Positions 36,037 through 48,216 of a DNA stretch of 64,000 nucleotides are shown here, piece by piece (the first letter of the stretch is position 1; every line of letters starts with the position of its first letter). The stretch comes from Omphiscola glabra. Lineage: Eukaryota > Mollusca > Gastropoda > Lymnaeidae. The stretch covers positions 14,123,342-14,187,341 of the forward strand of contig OZ024810.1 in the NCBI GenBank assembly GCA_964017045.1, given 5' to 3'. The translations under genes were made by a program, and so were the position numbers. The notes under the pieces were generated by a model. The model was not told the origin of the DNA. It saw only the letters and a program-made list of their open reading frames with translations, and made no database searches.

Positions 36037-36434
36037 TAATTATAACTTTAATAACTTATTATATATACAGGCTGCAACTTCCATAAACACATGCATATAC
36101 TATGATGTAGCACAGCTCGCTATCAGACAGAAACAAAACACATCCTACTTCCACAAAGTTCTATTGCAAGAGTGCCCTACGACTTAAACTTACATCACAA
36201 TATAGTCTTAGACAGTACGTCACAATCAGCCTAAAAATACGTCTCAATCAGCCTAAAAATACGTCACTAAGTCAAGCGCGGGAAGAGCGTTCACAAACTA
36301 ATTAAAACTCTCAAGCACACATAGCGCGTAATAAGCGTAACATTCAGTTGCAACAATTAGTGATGAACTCCCGTACTGGACGCTCTCCTTAAACTGAGGT
36401 CTTGTGAGCTGTTCTATAAGTATTTTATTCAGTT
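36037..36434. other. Non-coding stretch left of the LINE
   Basis: No gene. It contains a short direct repeat of 'cagcctaaaaatacgtc' (near 36229-36264). It is either the 3' UTR/downstream of the Ig-like gene or part of its last intron, depending on which end is used. Confidence 0.4.
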
Positions 36435-36444
36435 AATTGTATAT

Positions 36445-38529
36445 GAATTAAGCAGTGATGGGAAGAAAATTTGCAGCGCTTAACATTACAGATGCCGACT
36501 GTTCAGACATGGACACACTGATTGATAACTTCAACACAGCCGTGACGGACACAGCTCATGACATCCTTGGTAATCATCCACCAACCCAAAAACCATGGGT
36601 GACAGCTGACATTCTCGATCTGTGTGATAAACGGAGGCAGTTAAAGAAAACAAAGATGGTAGATACAGAGGGGGGCCAATAAATGTAGGAATATTAACCA
36701 AACCATCAAAAAAGGTTATGAGAAGGGCTAAGAAGAACTGGATTGAAGAGCAATGCTACGACATTGAAAATTGCTTGAAGAAAAACAATAGCAAAAAGGC
36801 ATACCAGTTGGTGAAAGAGCTAACCACTGCAAAGCAAGGGCGTAGTACTACCATACAAGATAATAATGGTAAATGTTTGACCGAGAAAAATGATATCCTG
36901 AAAAGATGGACTGAATACTGCTCAGAGCTATATAATGAAAATATTAAGATAGACCCAGAGATTCTTAATGTCCCCCCAGCAACGGACAATGAAAACTTCC
37001 CTATTCTCCACACAGAAGTAGAAGCAGCAGTCCAAGCACTCCAAATAGGAAAGGCCGCAGGAGTGGATAATATCCCTGCCGAGTTGGTGAAACAAGGAGG
37101 AGAAGCAATGATAAATGCCCTAATCAATATTTGTAACAAAATATGGCAGACGGGAATGGCCCAATTCATGGACCCAATCTCTCAACATCACCCTCCCCAA
37201 GAAAGGTAACCTACAGCTATGCCAAAACTATCGCACCATTAGCATAATAAGCCACCCAAGCAAGGTCATGCTGAAGGTAATACTGAACCGACTAAGACTA
37301 TATGCCGACAGTATCATTGCTGAAGAACAGACAGGCTTCAGGCAAGAACGTGGCACTACTGAGCAGATCCTAAACCTCAGAATACTATGTGAGAAATATG
37401 CTCAACACCAACAAAACCTATACCACGTCTTTGTGGGTTTCAAGAAGTCATTCGATAGGGTTTGGCATGCTGCTTTACGGACCACCATGAGGCACTACAA
37501 CATTGACACAAACCTAACCAGAATGATATGCAGCCTCTATGATAAGGCCACCAGTGCAGTCTTCTTCAACAATAACATCGGAGAATGGTTCAAGACCACG
37601 GTTGAAGTAAGACTAGGCTGCTTGCTCTCCCCCACCCTGTTCAACATCTTCTTAGCGAGAATTATGTCAGATGCACTGGAAACGAATGTAGGGACAGTCA
37701 GCATTGGTGGCAGAACAATCACCAACATACGCTTTGTGGATGACATAGACGGACTGGCTGGAAGCGAAGAAGAGCTAGCCAACCTAATAAAGCGTCTCGA
37801 CAAGATTTCATCGTCCCTTGGCATGCAAATCAGTACAGAAAAGACAAAAATGATGATGAATAGCACCACTGGCATCGCCACTGAAATTAAGGTCGGGGAG
37901 GAAAGATTAGAGACAGTTCGCAGCTTCAAGTACCTCAGAGCAATAGTCTCAGAAGAAAGCTCCAAGCCCGAATTGATGGCCAAGATTGCACAGACCACAA
38001 CATCACTAAAGAGGTCAAGAAAACATGGAACGACAAAAATATAGCCCCCAGCACCAAAATGAGGCTGATGGGCTCATTAATCCTCTCCATTTTCTTATAT
38101 GCTTGTGAGTCCTGGACATTAACAGCAGAACTTGAAAGGAAAATAAAGGTGATGGAGATGCGATGCTTCAGAGGCATTCTTGGCATCCGCTATAGAGACC
38201 ACATCACTAGTGAAAGAAAAGATTCGTCAAGCAGATGGGCAATACGATGACCTCCTGGTGTCTGTAAAAAAGCGCAAACTTGGGTGGTATGGCCACGTGA
38301 CCAGAAAACAAGGGCTCGCCAAAGAAATCATGCAGGGCACAACTAGAGGAAGGAGAAGAAGAGGAAGACAGAGAAAAAGATGGAAAGATAACATCAAAGA
38401 CTGGACGAGATTAATACTAGGCGATGCTATGCGTGGTGCTGAAGACCGAGAGGAATGGAGAAGGATAGTTTTCATGTCATCTGTGGCGCCCCAACGGTCC
38501 AAGGACTAAGAGACATGATGATGATGATG
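36445..38529 (+). mobile_element. 5'-truncated LINE with target-site duplication, frameshifted
   Basis: Bounded by direct repeats AATTGTATAT (36435-36444 and 38530-38539) and ending in a GAT/ATG repeat tail (38515-38529). Frames in series (36455-36682, 36718-37209, 37268-38044, 38059-38250, 38180-38509) make one broken ORF2. RT landmarks: 'GKAAGVDNIPAELVK', 'EEQTGFRQERGTTEQI', 'VGFKKSFDRVWHAALR', 'RLGCLLSPTLFNIFLARIM', 'RFVDDIDGLAGSEEEL', and the C-terminal 'KLGWYGHVTRKQGLAKEI' and 'GRRRRGRQRKRWKDNIKDW'. Several catalytic-region residues have drifted (VGFKK for the usual DFKKAFD, VDD for ADD, RLGC for RQGC), and at least three frameshifts exist, so it is inactive. It differs from family A and from the 20047 element. 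Confidence 0.88.
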
Positions 38530-38671
38530 AATTGTATATTGATCCTTTACTCTCTAGATCTTTATCACAATGTATCTAAATCTATATATTACACAGACGC
38601 TCGCACCAACATAACAATAACATACACAAATATAAGTATATAAGATTTATAAAAAAAGTATACTTAAATAT

Positions 38672-40019
38672 TGTTGCAATTTCTGGTTTTATATATATAA
38701 TAGCCCCCAAAAGTTGAGATTGTGTAATTTATATATATCTATTTTGGTCCCTAGCGCTACGTCGATTAGTACTGCTATGTCTCTTAATAGTTATACTACC
38801 TTAATCCTCACTCACACTAACGCTACTAAGGCACTCTCACTCGCTCTCACTTCTACTAATACTAAAGAACACAGATGGTTCAGCCCACAAATAAATATTT
38901 AATTACTAAAACAAAATAACTTCACACATACAAACATAAAGAAATAATTGTGATACAGTTCCGTTACTAATAATACATGAGACTGGACTGTGCGATGAAC
39001 TGCCCGTCCTCTGGTCTGCCCTCTAGTCCGCTACACACACCAGCAAGTCCAACAACACACAAGCTCTCTGGTCTGCTCCCTTCTCTCTCTCAGGCCACTG
39101 GTCACGGGCGGGTAAGGGGGATGAACGGCATCGAATTCAAGCCATGCTCTACTACGTGTATACCAACACGCCTCAAGGTCTGAGCCTATGCTAATTTCTA
39201 GTACTCTCCCTACACTTTGCCTCATGCAATGTTGTTACGTCAGAGTTAGTCTACGCTAACCCATGACTGTCCTCAACTTTGAGCTATAAGTTATACTGAG
39301 CTATACTCTATATGCTTAACTTTACTATGTTCACATCAACTCTCATATTTTCAAGTCAACTTGACTATGTTCAAGTCAGTTCTACTGGCTACTACTTTAC
39401 TATGCTGTACTATACTGTCTATCCTATATTATCCTATGCTCAACTGAACTAAACTATACTAACTGGCTGTAAATGAGAATAAATACAACACATAAGCTAT
39501 AACTAAGAATTACAATCCTATCACATCATTAATAATTATTCATAATCTAACGTAGTACTATAACTTGAGTAACTAACTACAATCCTAACATTTCTTACTA
39601 ACATTATAAACATATGAAACTAACAATTAACTATACTAATATTACTAAACTAGCACTTTTGGATAAACAAACTTTACCAACAAGAAATGCAAGCCAGGCT
39701 CTGCTTGTCAATCAGGTAAGAGAATGAGTAGCGGGCATGCTTTTTATTTATAGGTGCATCTTTGCGTGCACACGCTAACCCTGGTCAGATGCCTGGTCAA
39801 ACGCTGACCCTTGGTCAGACGCTCTGGTGATGGGCGATAATTGTCTAAGCTTTTCCACGGTCATAGGACCTGGTAAATTTCCATTGTTTTTGAGTCATTG
39901 TTATTATAGCAAGTCCACTGTATGGCCCCCCTAATTGGGTCATATCACGTGGAGTAGCGATGGGCAAGGAATGTGAGCCAGCGGGTCTCACACAGGTGAG
40001 GACCAGCCGGTCTCAAATA
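38672..40019 (-). mobile_element. Solo LTR with 5-bp duplication
   Basis: It is homologous along its length to the LTR at 62381-63801: shared 'ggtccctagcg' near the left end, 'ggttcagcc', 'ctaactggctgtaaa', and 'gtgagccagcgggtctcac' plus 'gtctcaa' at the right end. The boundaries TGTTGCAATT and TCTCAAATA are flanked by exact AATAT repeats (38667-38671 and 40020-40024). No internal region or second LTR is present, so this is a solo LTR left after recombination. Strand is taken from the other copy. It lies between the LINE and the candidate last exon of the Ig-like gene. Confidence 0.85.
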
Positions 40020-40426
40020 AATATAAACAATTATTAAAATTAAAGCACAATATTATTTCTGGGTAGGTTAAATCATGACAGATTGGGAACACATTTGCGT
40101 CTTTACTTTGACTTGAGGGAAAGAATAAATATGACAACTCAGCGTTAATTTTTTGTACCTGTAGTCTAGTGGGTGGGATGGGACCTTCAGAAAAGGTTTA
40201 ACTTCATAATTGCATTTTTCTTTATTTAGACATTGAATCATATTCATATACTTGAGTCATGGTTCTTTTAGTAATATTTAGCCGTCACCTGAAAATAGTA
40301 ATCTAATTTTTTAATTCCTTATTTGTGTGTTGTATTTATTTTATTCAATGAGATGAGCATTAGTCGCAATTAGTGAGATTAATCATTTGAATTTTAAAAA
40401 TATATTATTTCCTTTTTTTTCTTCAG

Positions 40427-40456
40427 CCTGAGCCATCTGTAGTTGTGGGTTCTTGA
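40427..40456 (+). CDS. Candidate alternative last exon of the Ig-like gene
   Basis: An excellent acceptor (cctttttttt then cttcag, ending 40426) precedes an in-frame PEPSVVVGS and TGA. If exon 4 of the Ig-like gene instead uses the donor at 35904 (GATTAT|gtaatt), the join is phase 0 and gives a 200-residue protein ending HRDYPEPSVVVGS. That intron (35905-40426) would contain the LINE and the solo LTR. The short frame and quality of the acceptor make this plausible. It competes with the read-through stop at 36034-36036. Confidence 0.5.
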   Translation, partial: PEPSVVVGS

Positions 40457-40489
40457 CCCTAAATCAGTTTTTAATTATCCCTGAAACTG

Positions 40490-41095
40490 AAACAGTGTGT
40501 CTTCCCCGCTGGTGCAGTGTGTCTTCCCCACTGGTACAGTGTGTCATCATCTGAAAGACTGTGTGCAACCATCCCTACGACTGAGTGTCGCAATCCATAG
40601 AACATGTTACCATCACTGGAAACTTGTGTGACAACACAGGAACCTTTTTAATGTTTAACCCTCCCTCGAGTGGTCAACAGAATGCCATCATCCCTGGAAC
40701 AGTGTGTCACCATTTATGAAACATTGTGTCTTCATCCCTAGAAAAGTGAGCCATCATCCCTGGAACAGTGTGTCACCATTCATGAAACATTGTGTCTTCA
40801 TCCCTAGAAAAGTGAGCCATCATCCCTGGACAAAGTCCACCATCCCTGGAACAGTGTGTCACCATTCCTGAAACATTGTGTCACCATTCCTGAAACATTG
40901 TGTCACCATTCCTGAAACAGTGTGTCACCATTCCTGAAACATTGTGTCGCCATTCCTGAAACATTGTGTCACCATTCCTGAAACAGTGTGTCACCATTCC
41001 TGAAACATTGTGTCACCATTCCTGAAACATTGTGTCACCATCCCTGGAACAGTGTGTCACAAAAACTAGAACCGTGTGTCTCCATTCCTGGAAAA
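40490..41095. repeat. 22-bp minisatellite
   Basis: Core units 'tgtcaccattcctgaaacat' plus 'tg' repeat about ten times (40855-41040), with looser 'cagtgtgtcttcc', 'catccctggaac' and 'catccctagaaaag' variants on the left. It would be 3' UTR if the exon at 40427 is real. Confidence 0.9.
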
Positions 41096-42879
41096 TTTTT
41101 GTGCTAACACTAACAGTTGATTTAGTTTTTACTTTCGGTAAAGTGGGAAAAAAAAAATGATTCCCAAAAGTTTGCACAAGAAGAGCTTCTAAAGGATACT
41201 GAAAACCAAAGACAATGAGACTTATAAAAATATGCAATAACAAAAATAACATGTTAATATTATGTGGTCTCTGATGACTAAAACCGGTTGGAAAAAAGCA
41301 AGGAATATTTGTTAGGAAGATTACAGCATGCGTTGATAGGAAGGAGGGTGGGATCATTTAGCATTAGCTTTGTTTTCATCATCATGTTTTGTGTTTAAAA
41401 TGGACTACGTGAATATTGTCTTGAAAAATGTAACTTCAAACCAAGGAGAACATCTAGAGTTGATGCATTATTCTTGTTAAGACATTACCACACTAAAACT
41501 TTCATAAATCAAATATGATTTGATCCATTAGCATAGGCTAGTGTATACAATTTAAATGCTTTTTTTTGTTTCTGTGCTTGATTTAAAATAATTTTTTTTG
41601 TGGGACTACTTTTTTGTGCCATTGCTGTAGTAATCCTCATTTTTGTGGGCGCATTTGATCCCCTACAGGAAGCATGCAAAATTTTTTTTTTCAATGAGTC
41701 TCTTAAGACAGTTGAAAAGAACTGGTGATAATTTGTTTAGTAGCATTGTAAGTGAATGCAAGATTGATAACAGTCACAACAATGTTGATCTTTGAGTGAA
41801 TGCAAGACTGGTAAGCAGTCACAACAATGTTGACTTTTGATGATTTTTTAAATTTGATTTTGGCTGGCATGCATACTTTCATTTGTTTCCTTTGATTAAA
41901 AAATGTGTTAATTCATTGAATATCCATTTGAAAATAGGGAAATTATTGAACAGAAATTTCCAAATCATAGAATACTTGCAAAAAGACACCATTTGATAAA
42001 TTATTTGACTTTAAAATCCATTATATATGTGCCCATACAATTATCGATAAGTGTTAAGTAGTGCCAACATACTACAATATAATAATAAAAAAAAAGCATA
42101 ATAGAACATTAAACATATAAGACTAAATGAAACTCAGTGTCACAGACTTTCCTTGACCAATGAAAGAGAAAGAATATCATTTCTCATCTTTAAGAGATAT
42201 TGAATTTTTTCACATTGAATATTGTAAAACAAATTCATTTTATGAACATAATGCATTATTAATATTTGCCATAAAAATAATCTCCTAAAGCTGACATTAC
42301 CCACTACAAAGTTGTTGTTTCAAAACCTTTTTTTTATAATTAGTTAACAAAATGTGTCCCCAAAATTATGAATGTGTTGAATTTTCTTCAGGAAATATTA
42401 ATTTAAAAAACCCAAAAAGACTAGTTCTTTTCATTGCATTATGACAGCAGTTTAAGATTCTCTGTCTTTCATACTTTTTATCCATGTGGGCATTTAGTCA
42501 AGACTAAATCACATGGGCTGACAAGTGCAATCGTGCTGTGGAGCCAAGCTTTTTTTTAAAAATAGTTATTTTTATATGCATCACTAAAATACCCAAAACT
42601 ACTAGCTCAGATGAACCCAGAGACTCATATTTAGTATACATGTTCAAATGAAAAATTGGACATGGAATCAGGTGCTGTGAATTGTGGACATTTTTTTGAA
42701 CTACTGGTATGTAAAATGGACATGACCTGGATCTTTAAACTGTGACAATAATTATTGTACTACTGTTTTTCTGACTTTGAAACAGAAAGTATGGGATAAC
42801 CTGATAAAAAGTGGCAAGAAAACAACAAAACGTGTATCTTGGAAGCTACAATGCAGCTAAGCGTTATATTTTTATAGTA
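41096..42879. other. Intergenic between convergent genes
   Basis: AT-rich sequence with A and T runs and no gene. A loose duplication occurs at 41756-41835 ('gtgaatgcaaga' with 'cagtcacaacaatgttga'). Confidence 0.5.
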
Positions 42880-43155
42880 CAGTAGAACCCGGTCATGTCG
42901 ACGGCCACGGGGTATGCCAAAAGGCATCGAGATAAACGAAAACCAATATGGCGGCAATTTATTAACATGTGCTTGAAATGTCTTTATATACATGATGTGC
43001 GTTAATAAATGAGAATGTACATGCACGTGTTTTTGGAGTTTTTTTTTACACAACAGCGTTGCCGTTATTTGTTTGATGAAGCGATCGGCATGCTATAAAA
43101 ATGTACATACATGTTTGCTAACAACACGTTCGCAGTTATCGTATGCCCGTATACT

Positions 43156-43319
43156 CAGTCACGTAGCGAGGGGGGCAAGGGGGGCATCATGCCCCGGGCG
43201 CTACTCACAGAGGGGCGCCAAATATTATATTTTACATATAATATTGTATGGTTTTTGAATAGAGGGGGGCTCTAAAAGGTATTGTGCCCCGGGCGCGAGT
43301 TTTGCTCGCTACGCCACTG
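43156..43319. mobile_element. Nested hAT MITE, 164 bp
   Basis: Ends CAGTCACGTAGCGAG and the inverse of CAGTGGCGTAGCGAG. Flanking octamers are CGTATACT (43148-43155) and GGTATACT (43320-43327), 7 of 8 identical. The pogo copy at 48907-49919 has the uninterrupted site ('aatagtatacgggcata'), which independently proves the insertion. 'gccccgggcgc' occurs near both ends. Confidence 0.88.
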
Positions 43320-43587
43320 GGTATACTATTGCTTTGTGTTTTCATAAAGAGATCGCTGTAACTGTAGTGGTAATATTTAACATGACATAGTCACAACACA
43401 CTGTATTCCACCAACACGTCTTTCCGTGCTGTGACGTCATTATTTCGCTCGGCGGAACCAATCTTCCCCCACCCGCAGATAGCTAGTTCACTGTGACACA
43501 CAAAGCAACAATATGACCATCACGATCAATACGATACGTTGCGCTGATATTTTTATAACCTTTGACACACCTACCAATCCCCTTACC

Positions 43588-43773
43588 CATGGCCGGCCTT
43601 TGGCCACTGCAACCTATGCGATCGCAATGGGCCCCGCACTTTCATAGGCCCCGCCCCGAATTTATTTTCTAATACAAAATCTGAATTTTCACTTATTATC
43701 CTTATTCCTACCCAGACTGGGCCCCGCGCAATCTGTTTCGCATAGGGCCCCGCAATTATTAGGGTCGGCCCTG
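43588..43773. mobile_element. Second nested hAT-like MITE, about 185 bp
   Basis: Starts CATGGCCGGCCTTTGG or a few bases later, and ends with the inverse of CAGGGCCGACCC. The target 'cccttaccc'/'cccctaccc' is duplicated on both sides. In pogo copy 2 the site is intact ('cacatgggtagggggattgg', inverse). Ambiguity of one to three bases remains at the borders. Confidence 0.78.
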
Positions 43774-45226
43774 CCCCTACCCATGTGTCTCGTATGCCAC
43801 AAATTTCCTTGACAACCAACAATGCACTGCTAAGATGGGATTGTCGATACAAACGCGAAAATACGGTAGTGAGATGGTGAAGTGGCATCGATAACTAACT
43901 TTTCAAAAGCTGGAGATTGGGCACGGGGATCGAGATAACCAACGTTAAGTGGCAAATTTGGCCCTCTTTTGTGCTCGAGATATTAGGGTTCGGCGACATA
44001 AAAGAATCGACATAACCGATGAGAAAATGCTAAGACAAAGAGAGAATTTGGCGGTTCCACTTCAAAAACGTCGACTTAATAGGGTTGGCCGAGGTCGAGA
44101 TTAGCGGGTTCGACTGTATATTGTTGTTTGTTCATTGGAGAAGGCTCCTTGCTGGAATGTTGTTTTGTTGTGTCATTTTTCCAGGTTTTCCCATACTTTG
44201 GTTCGCTCATTTCCTAAAATATTTCAGCTCGATTTAAAGTGTAAAGAAATAAATGTATGAGCGCATGAATTTTTAACCTTAAAAGCGAAGTAAAACTAGT
44301 TGGCAAGAGTTATCGCCCATTAAAATTGTAAAAAAAAATAAATAAATTATGTTAATAATATTAAATACTCAGCAACACCACAGCATCAGCCATAATGGCT
44401 GATGAATCGATGACTGACAGCACTTATCTTTTGCTGCCCTCTTGGATACTATTTCTGAGCTAAGTGCTATATTATATATTTTTTGATACATTTTTTAATT
44501 TTATTCGTGTTTCTGTTTGTTCGCTGATGAAGGCTTCCTGCCGACACGTCCGTTGTTTTGTTGCGTTCCTTTGATCAGGTTCAACCTTACTGTGTTTCAC
44601 TAATTTCCTTGACAGCAATGACAGTATGTCTCCCATGGGCAATGAAGCATCACTACTCTTTTTGTATATATTAATTTTTAAAACAATTTAAAAACTTTTA
44701 AGATTTTTTTTGGAGCTGCGACCTGTATTTTATAGACACAAAGTGAACCATTTCAAAGTTTTATATAGGGTAAAAAGTAAAAGGAAACACATTGAAAAAA
44801 TATATTTTCAGTTCCGTTAGGCCTATATCAACATAACTGTTTAATGCGTTGCATATTTAAATTGATGCAATGATGATTTAACACACGCTTCAAAATTTGG
44901 GGTTGAGTTTTAGTTAAATGCTAACCTCATGTCAATCTCAACATTTATTTTTTTTGTAATGAAGAAGAATGGTGCAAAAATCCAATCCACTGAGACATGT
45001 AGAGTAAAGTGGGAATTTTATTCTAACTTTTTAACTAAGACACCAATATTAAAAATGAAAAATGGCTTTAAAATAATTGTCCCAAATGTTTAGGTACATT
45101 GATAAGTGTTAGAAAATAATTACTCAACATTTCTTTTCTTGTTAAAGAGCATCTTGGTAATGTACCCTTATTTCTTAGCATTTATTTGGACTCAATTGTT
45201 TTAGTTCATGTAGCAAATTTTGGAGG

Positions 45227-45233
<7 letters not shown>

Positions 45234-45273
<40 letters not shown>
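45234..45273. repeat. Poly(A) run of 40
   Basis: Forty A bases without interruption. No LINE or processed pseudogene can be seen directly to its left, so it is not assigned as a retroposon tail. Confidence 0.9.
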
Positions 45274-45274
<1 letters not shown>

Positions 45275-45400
45275 ATGAATTTTTGTAAAGTTGACTACCC
45301 CTCTGTAAACTCCTACAAAAACATGATCAAAATTAATGCACATTTCAAAGCTAGGCTTTTTGTTTTGTTTGTTTTTTTAGTTTTATTTTCCTTGCTTGAC

Positions 45401-45463
45401 GCATTCATGTCCCTGTTTAAGGCATTCATGTCCCTGTTTAAGGCATTCATGTCCCTGTTTAAG
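45401..45463. repeat. 21-bp tandem triplicate
   Basis: 'gcattcatgtccctgtttaa' plus g, three exact units, giving the AFMSLFK repeats of a spurious frame. Confidence 0.92.
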
Positions 45464-45639
45464 CAAAATTACGGAATAAAAAGGATCAACTTGATTTTAA
45501 GCTAACATAACTTTTTTTAAATTTATTCAAGTATCCAAGTATTATCAGCTCGAACAAACTAAGGACCTTTGCATTTAGAAATGGATGAATTTTTTTGAAA
45601 AATACCTAAGTATTATATACAGGATACTTTCTGAGAGAA

Positions 45640-46690
45640 GCCCCTTCAGTATCTGGCGTATGCTGATAACATAGCACTGCTAGGGAAAAGTATAAAAGAC
45701 ATATCAAAAGCCTTTGTTGAATTAGAAGATGCATCACTACAAGCAGGGCTCGAAGTTAACAAACAAAAAATAAAATACATGACTATGATAAGAGAAGAAC
45801 AGACAGATGAATCCATTAAAATTAGAAACCAGACTTTTGAAAAAGTAAATCAATTCAAATACCTAGGATCTTTATTAAATGAAAGAAAATAATTACTAAC
45901 AGAAATAAAAGAAAAAATATCAGCCGGAAACAGGGAATACTTCAGTTGTTAGAAAATACTCAAAAGTAAAAACATTACAAGAGAAACAAAGAAAACTATT
46001 TATAAAATTGTAATCAGACCAGTTGTATTTGTAACATATGCTAATGAAACTTGGACCCTAACAAAAACTGCAGAAAACCTATTAAACACATGGGAGAGAA
46101 AAGTCATCCATAAAATATATGGACCAACAAAGGATGCGTATGGATGGAGAATACAAACCAACCAGGAACTGTATAGTCTATATCAGGATCCCACGTTAGT
46201 AGCAGAAATAAAAAAAGGGCAGGCTACGCTGGGCAGGACACTTAGAGAGAATGCCAAATGACGGGAGTGAAGAGGGTGCATCACCAATACCCCAGAGGAA
46301 AACGGCTCAAAGGCAGACCTAGGCTTAGATGGATGGATGATGTGGAAAAAGATCTACAACAACTGGGAATCCAAGCATGAAAAAGAAAAGCATTAGTTAG
46401 GTCTGAGTGGAAGGAAGTAGCGAGGAAGGCCCAAGCCCTACATGGGCTGTAGCGCCACAGGGATGGATGGATGGTCTGAGTGGAAGGAAGTAGTGAAGCA
46501 GGCCCAAGCCCTACATGGGCTGTAGCGCCACAGGGATGGATGGTCTGAGTGGAAGGAAGTAGTGAGGCAGGTCCAAGCCCTACATGGGCTGTATCACCAC
46601 AGGGATGGATGGTCTGAGTGGAAGGAAGTAGTGAGGCAGGCCCAAGCCCTACATGGGCTGTAGCGCCACAGGGATGGAATGATTAATTAT
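45640..46690 (+). mobile_element. LINE family A copy with repeated 3' tail
   Basis: RT frame pieces: 'LQYADNIALLGKSIKDISKA', 'EDASLQAGLEVNKQKIKYM', 'RNQTFEKVNQFKYLGSLLNE', then a stop, and further 'ETWTLTKTAENLLNTWERKV' and 'GRPRLRWMDDVEKDL'-type sequence with stops. YADN replaces YADD. The 3' end is unusual: a unit of about 69 bp (ggtctgagtggaaggaagta ... gggctgtagcgccacaggga) is repeated four times from 46440 to 46675. The copy is inactive. Confidence 0.85.
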
Positions 46691-48216
46691 TTTGAACTAA
46701 CTAAAGACCCTTTTTAAAAAAATCAAAATATCTAAATCATTCTGTTACTGTTACAGTGTGAAATCATTCTGTTACTGTTACAGTGTGAAAATACAAAATA
46801 TATAGAAATAAAAAAAATATTTTTTTGTCTTTTAATTCAATTTTGATGCACATTATTTTGTTTTCTCAGACTCAGCCTTGCAATGAGCCTTCATTAACTG
46901 TTTAGATGGTAAATGTTGTCATCAATGTCCCATGGTAGGGGCAAAAATGCTGTTATGTACTGTTATCAATATGGAGAAATTAATCTCTTATTTAAGTGTA
47001 TGGCTCGTTCTAAAACAGTACACAACAAAAGACGATACCAAATGATAAATAGAATAACAAAGAATACGATACTCAAACCAGGGCTAATTACAATTAATAA
47101 GCTTTAATTATGTTAATTATAATAAATTACAAAATCAAAAGAAATATAATTAAAACTATTGACTTACAGTATATTGTTTGGGTTGTACCGGTAAAACACA
47201 ATGTGCAATAAGGGTACAATGATGATATGAAATTTACACACACACAGTAAACAAAGCTCTGTCTCGTAGCCAAAATAACACACACGATTGTATCTCGTGA
47301 AAAAATGATCTGCCTCCCCTGTCATTTAATCTATCGGCCTTATATAGTCGGTTTCAGATGATTTCAGAAACAGAATACGCCTTGTACTCACTTCCGGCTT
47401 TTTCTCCAATTTTCTAATTATGAAACAGGCCATGGATTGTTAATTGTAGCCGAGGTCAAAGGGAGACTTTTTATAGCTACCCACACCCTACATGCGGTCT
47501 CCAGCTTGTTGTCTGCTAGTTCATTCACTGGGAAAGCATAAAGTAAACACATATCATCTACATAACAAATGCACTGTGGTAGAAACAACAAGACAACAAA
47601 AGGATGCACTTTAAATGCTTGAAAGTGTTACAGAAAATGTCATGAGAATGCTGGACATTAGGGTCGGCAGTTGTTTTGTGCTGAGGGGTCTTGCCACCCT
47701 AGCAATTCCTTATTAAGAGATTCACTGCTTGATGATGCTAAAGACTGCAGCAGTTGCTTTGCCTGGAACTTTAGCTGCCCCTGTGGGGTCTTAGGATTGT
47801 CCTCCATCATCAGATAGCTGTCAGTGATTGTTCTCCTCCTTCTTATACATTTTCATCATTCTGGCTCCTATAATTATTCCTGGTGGTTGTGACTAAATGC
47901 ATCAATCAGGAAAACGTGCAAATGCAAAGGGTCCAAATTGATACACCCTTCTAATTTTTTATTTTTTGAGCTACAGAATCACACATCTCTGAGACTTCAT
48001 ATGATAGGCTCATGGTGGTGAGATTCTACAGATTTCATTTTTGTAACATTTGTATTATGTTACATTTTTTAAAATTAAAAATATGTCGGTGTGAATTGAA
48101 CTTATCTACAAAGTCTTTAGACCAAACTGAAGCTAAAGATCATTGAGAATGATGTGGAACTAAGATTTAAAGTGTCATCTCAAAACCATCAAGCCTAGTG
48201 TTCAAAAGCAACCATC
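46691..48216. other. Downstream of the paraoxonase-like gene
   Basis: No further exon found after the stop at 48217 (minus strand). The minus-strand 3' UTR should begin here; its poly(A) site was not fixed. A 26-bp direct repeat ('aaatcattctgttactgtta' plus cagtgtg) occurs at 46733-46789. Confidence 0.45.

Larger units (their letters stand above)
42880..44116. mobile_element. Pogo/Tigger-like element copy 1, with two nested hAT insertions
   Basis: Ends are CAGTAGAACCCGG on the left and the inverse of CAGTCGAACCCGC on the right, flanked by TA (42878-42879 and 44117-44118). These termini and the TA duplication are typical of pogo/Tigger-type (Tc1/mariner) elements. It is the inverted counterpart of 48907-49919, to which it aligns throughout, apart from two inserts (43156-43319 and 43588-43773) and a roughly 120-bp region present only in copy 2 (about 49524-49660). 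No transposase ORF. Confidence 0.85.
44117..45639. other. Intergenic stretch
   Basis: No gene recognised. It contains a 40-base A run (45234-45273) and a 21-bp triplicate (45401-45463). Confidence 0.5.

Noticed and set aside
40841..41060. CRISPR-like array
   Set aside because: Units are contiguous 22-bp repeats without unique spacers, in a eukaryotic genome.
45234..45273. Poly(A) tail of a retroposon
   Set aside because: No LINE, SINE or retrocopy sequence is recognisable directly upstream, and no flanking duplication was found.
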